DNA from: Dyadobacter luteus | GTDB taxonomy: Bacteria > Bacteroidota > Bacteroidia > Cytophagales > Spirosomataceae | DNA length: 64,000 nt | Assembly: GCF_003383615.1 (NCBI RefSeq) | Contig: NZ_QNUL01000021.1 | Coordinates: forward strand, 1 to 64,000 | Reading direction: 5' to 3' | Notes under the pieces: model-generated | The model's database searches: none | What the model was told of the DNA's origin: nothing | The model's input: only the letters and a program-made list of their open reading frames with translations | Shown: piece by piece, positions 61,454-64,000 of the stretch | Position numbering within the stretch: position 1 is the stretch's first letter | Layout: each line of letters starts with the position of its first letter | Made by a program: the position numbers and the translations under genes

Positions 61454-61575
61454 ATATCATTACCGGACATTGCCGGTTTGAATTCTCAGGTTAACTGATG
61501 CTCAAAACACAAACGGATACCCTCAGACTACAGTCCGAACGGCTGGATCACTGGAATTTATCGACCGCAATTGAC

Positions 61576-61583
61576 TATTTTTG
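61576..61583 (+). promoter_or_regulatory. Possible -7 box of tsaD
   Basis: TATTTTTG matches TAnnTTTG and lies 19 bases before the tsaD ATG at 61603. No clean TTG is at the right distance. It supports the shorter start over 61498. Confidence 0.42.
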
Positions 61584-61602
61584 CAAATATTTTCAGAACA
61601 GT

Positions 61603-62601
61603 ATGAATATTCTTGCAATCGAATCGTCTTGTGACGAGACCTCATCAGCCGTAATTAGTAACGGAAAAATTCTTTCCAATGTTGTTGCAACCCAGCTTAT
61701 CCACACCCAATATGGAGGTGTGGTTCCCGAGCTTGCTTCCCGCGCTCATCAGCAACACATATTACCTGTGGTTGATAAGGCTTTGAACGATGCAAAAGTA
61801 ACAAAAAAAGACCTTGATGCTATCGCCTTTACAAAAGGGCCAGGCCTGTTGGGCGCTTTGCTGGTAGGAACTTCTTTTGCGAAATCAATGGCGATGGGTT
61901 TAGATATACCGTTGATTGAAATAAATCATATGCAGGCACATGTTTTGGCTCATTTTATAGAAGATCCTAAGCCAAAATTTCCGTTTTTGTGCCTGACTGT
62001 TAGTGGAGGACATACACAAATTGTAAAGGTATCCGGCCCACTTGAAATGGAGATTATCGGTGAGACAAAAGATGATGCGGTAGGTGAAGCGTTTGATAAA
62101 ACGGCCAAATTGCTGAATTTGCCGTATCCCGGAGGTCCTCTGATTGATAAGTATGCCGCGCAGGGCAATCCGATGGCTTATGCATTTCCTTTGCCGGAAA
62201 TGCCAGGACTGGATTTCTCATTCAGTGGTATTAAGACATCATTTATGTATTTTCTGCAAAAACAGGCACGGGAGAATGCCAACTTTGTCTCTGAAAATCT
62301 GAATGATATCTGCGCCAGTATCCAGTTTACGCTGATCAATATCCTTTTGAAAAAGTTGAAAAGAGCTGCCAGAGAAACAGGGATTAAAGAGATTGCCATT
62401 GCCGGGGGAGTGTCTGCGAATTTGGGGTTACGTACTTCGCTTGCTGAATTGGGCGAAAGCCTTGGATGTAATGTATACGTTCCCAGGTTTGAATATTGCA
62501 CAGACAACGCGGCGATGATCGCAATGGCAGCACATTATAAATATTTGGAGGGTGATTTCTGTGCGCAGACGGTGAGTCCGGAAGCGAGAATGGCGTTTTA
62601 G
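61603..62601 (+). CDS. tsaD: tRNA N6-adenosine threonylcarbamoyltransferase
   Basis: TsaD transfers threonylcarbamoyl to A37 of ANN-decoding tRNAs. The 332-residue ASKHA-fold protein begins MNILAIESSCDETSSAVISN, has FTKGPGLLGALLVGTSFAK, the metal-binding HxxxH in NHMQAHVLAHF, LTVSGGHTQIVKVSG, GGPLIDKYAAQGNP and AGGVSANLGLR. I use ATG 61603, because the usual TsaD N-terminus begins there; the 35 residues that could be read from 61498 do not match the family and lie across a -7 promoter box. It is divergent from the TamB-like gene. Confidence 0.97.
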   Translation: MNILAIESSCDETSSAVISNGKILSNVVATQLIHTQYGGVVPELASRAHQQHILPVVDKALNDAKVTKKDLDAIAFTKGPGLLGALLVGTSFAKSMAMGLDIPLIEINHMQAHVLAHFIEDPKPKFPFLCLTVSGGHTQIVKVSGPLEMEIIGETKDDAVGEAFDKTAKLLNLPYPGGPLIDKYAAQGNPMAYAFPLPEMPGLDFSFSGIKTSFMYFLQKQARENANFVSENLNDICASIQFTLINILLKKLKRAARETGIKEIAIAGGVSANLGLRTSLAELGESLGCNVYVPRFEYCTDNAAMIAMAAHYKYLEGDFCAQTVSPEARMAF

Positions 62602-62673
62602 TGTGATGGGTATTTAATCCCGTCGAATCGTTTTAGCATCCCAAAGTTAAGAGTGGTCAAAAAATACTTTAAG

Positions 62674-63040
62674 GTTACGTACCTACGGCACTTCTTGTAT
62701 TCCGTATCTCAATTGTTATCTACCAATATTTCATCTCTACGGGATTGCGGAGCCGGTATTTTTCAATCTGGTTTATGGATACGATCCAGTCATAAATAAA
62801 ATTTCGGTAGAAATGCCGAAGCGCAGATTGACAAATTTCATTAACGTTACAGTACTACTTGTATTGTTTATCCTTGTTTGGCTACCAATATTTCATCTCT
62901 ACCGGATTAATGTACATTTACTGACCGTAAAAACTGTTTATCAATCTGCTGACAATTGGTTCTGCCAATCCCTTTAGGGATGTAATTTCGGTAGAACTTT
63001 TGGTGTTTGTATGTCTATGAAAGTGCCGTAGGTACGTAAC
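62674..63040. repeat. 367-base intergenic element with 20-base terminal inverted repeats
   Basis: The ends GTTACGTACCTACGGCACTT (62674-62693) and AAGTGCCGTAGGTACGTAAC (63021-63040) are exact reverse complements of 20 bases. Inside are two direct copies of a 28-base module, CTACCAATATTTCATCTCTA with flanks (62719-62746 and 62881-62908), an inverted copy at 62967-62995 (AATCCCTTTAGGGATG, then AATTTCGGTAGA), and a partial inverted copy at 62793-62813. No coding capacity is seen. The layout resembles a composite MITE-like or REP-like element. The rest of the 62602-63080 gap is featureless. Confidence 0.85.
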
Positions 63041-63080
63041 AACAGGTACTAATAGCGCTGTATATTCTCATATCCTTTCA

Positions 63081-64000
63081 CTATCCGGCAACTACATTTC
63101 CCTTTTCCAACTTCAGATATTTCGTAACACACGATGGTATTTCGTTCGGGTAATGTGATACATAAATGAGCGTGCGCTGATCGGAATCACAAACGGCATT
63201 TATAACCGATTTGAAATAGTCTATAGCCTCTGTATCAAGTCCCTGGCAAGGTTCATCGAGAATAAGCAAAGGCGGATTTTTGACCAAAGCCCTTGCGAGT
63301 AACACCATACGCTGCTGACCCTTGGACAACTGGGAAAAGTCTTTTTCAAGAAGATCATGTACGTGAAGCAGTTCAGCCACCTCGTGTACGCGCTCTATCT
63401 GCTTATCAGTAAGTTTTCTAAAAAATACGCCTGTTGCATCAAAGAAACCGGATGCAATGGTTTTGAAAACACTTGTATTTCTGGGGAAGTATAAATGTAG
63501 TTCAGGAGAAACATGACCTATTTTTTGCTTGATATCCCAGATAGAAGCACCGATTCCGCCTCTTTTCTGATCAAAAAGATCGTAATCATTGGCAAAGCGC
63601 TGTGGATTGTCAGCTGTCAGAATACTCAGTAGCGTAGATTTTCCGGAACCGTTCGGCCCCGAGAGCGCCCACTTTTCACCTTTTGCAATTTTCCAGTTTA
63701 CTCCATTTAAAATTACCTCTTCTCCATATTTAACACGAATATTACGCATATCAAGCGCATATTCGAAATCTGTGAACGCAGGTTGCTCTAAGTTCTTTAA
63801 TTTGACAGGGTCCGGTTGAGTATGAGAGTTTTTAGTTTCTGATTGACCACTGAATTGTTCTATGGGCGCAGCATGATCTATTTTCCCTTCTTTCAATTCC
63901 AGAACGTGTGTTATGCAGGGAGGAATTTCTGTGGCGGTGGTGGCAATGATGATAATCACACCTGATGCTGCAAGCTCTGTGAGCGCGTTACGTAACACTT
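63081..64000 (-). CDS. Double ABC ATPase, ModF-like (5' part beyond the window)
   Basis: The frame is open to the right edge, so the N-terminal part is missing. What remains is the end of a first ATPase domain (RNALTELAASGVIIIIATTA, corresponding to the part after Walker B), a linker of about 45 polar residues, and a complete second ATPase: Walker A GPNGSGKSTLLSIL, signature LSKGQQRMVLLARALV, Walker B LLILDEPCQGLD and the switch His in YVSHYPNEIPSC. This double-ATPase form without membrane domains resembles ModF/PhrA-like proteins, annotated as molybdenum-linked but of unsure function. The first visible codon is GTG at 63998, which is not a real start. Confidence 0.85.
   Translation of the reverse strand, partial: VLRNALTELAASGVIIIIATTATEIPPCITHVLELKEGKIDHAAPIEQFSGQSETKNSHTQPDPVKLKNLEQPAFTDFEYALDMRNIRVKYGEEVILNGVNWKIAKGEKWALSGPNGSGKSTLLSILTADNPQRFANDYDLFDQKRGGIGASIWDIKQKIGHVSPELHLYFPRNTSVFKTIASGFFDATGVFFRKLTDKQIERVHEVAELLHVHDLLEKDFSQLSKGQQRMVLLARALVKNPPLLILDEPCQGLDTEAIDYFKSVINAVCDSDQRTLIYVSHYPNEIPSCVTKYLKLEKGNVVAG

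Noticed and set aside
61498..61602. Upstream extension of tsaD by 35 codons
   Set aside because: It does not resemble TsaD N-termini, crosses a TATTTTTG promoter box, and the MNILAIESSCDET start at 61603 is the family norm.

Overview
The window looks like chromosomal DNA of a Bacteroidota bacterium, most likely order Cytophagales, family Spirosomataceae (a Dyadobacter-like organism is plausible, but the genus cannot be fixed from this sequence). Grounds for this are a SusC/SusD pair, an LpxC-FabZ fusion, the type IX secretion protein PorQ, a PafA-type phosphatase pair, DUF4494, frequent N-terminal 'AQ'-ending signal peptides, and promoters of the Bacteroidota type (TTG, about 19-21 bases, TAnnTTTG). 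The first rank of genes is housekeeping; few signs of recent gene transfer are visible. Base composition looks even throughout apart from AT-rich intergenic parts.

Layout. 1-6.2 kb: aldo/keto reductase, M23 peptidase, Tat-exported class V aminotransferase, a YgiB/YgiC-like pair (lipoprotein plus glutathionylspermidine-synthase-type ATP-grasp enzyme) and two small orphan proteins. 6.2-6.7 kb: a tRNA with anticodon CAT, its terminator and promoter, a heptamer tandem array lying in its leader, and a broken tRNA-Thr-like fragment. 6.7-11.4 kb: HD phosphohydrolase, then lpxD - lpxC/fabZ - lpxA. 11.4-15 kb: MOSC protein, PorQ, acyl-CoA carboxylase beta subunit. 15-26 kb: carbohydrate-use region with SusD, SusC, Tat-exported Gfo/Idh/MocA oxidoreductase, a 1148-residue HEAT plus double DUF1080 protein, and an SMP-30-like beta-propeller, with palindromic operator candidates in the divergent gap. 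26-36 kb: RRM RNA-binding protein, nucleoside-type MFS transporter, MutS, rRNA pseudouridine synthase, Uma2 nuclease-fold protein, exonuclease III, a large membrane protein, a LEA-type lipoprotein, DUF4494. 36.9-37.2 kb: about three copies of a 91-base repeat. 37-43.9 kb: LpxH-like phosphatase, CdsA, DUF2007, CPBP protease, DusB, biotin carrier protein, PyrH, Frr. 44-49 kb: UDP-xylose pair (UXS, UGD), acyl-CoA dehydrogenase, stomatin-like plus NfeD pair. 49-56 kb: two tandem PafA-like phosphatases, M16 peptidase, small lipoprotein. 56-64 kb: thioesterase, TamB-like giant protein, TsaD, a 367-base intergenic element with 20-base terminal inverted repeats, and a ModF-like double ABC ATPase cut by the right edge.

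How the genes work together. Envelope building is the main theme: lipid A (LpxD, LpxC, LpxA, LpxH), phospholipid (CdsA), acyl-chain supply (FabZ, carboxylase subunits), outer-membrane assembly (TamB), secretion (PorQ) and UDP-sugar supply. The 15-26 kb region is the most specialised: a SusCD importer beside a periplasmic Tat oxidoreductase and DUF1080 domains fits the scheme in which glycosides are oxidised at C3 and then cleaved as 3-keto sugars. This last point is inference from family knowledge. No CRISPR array, prophage, complete insertion sequence or obvious defence island was seen; the least explained parts are the intergenic repeats and the tRNA-leader array.
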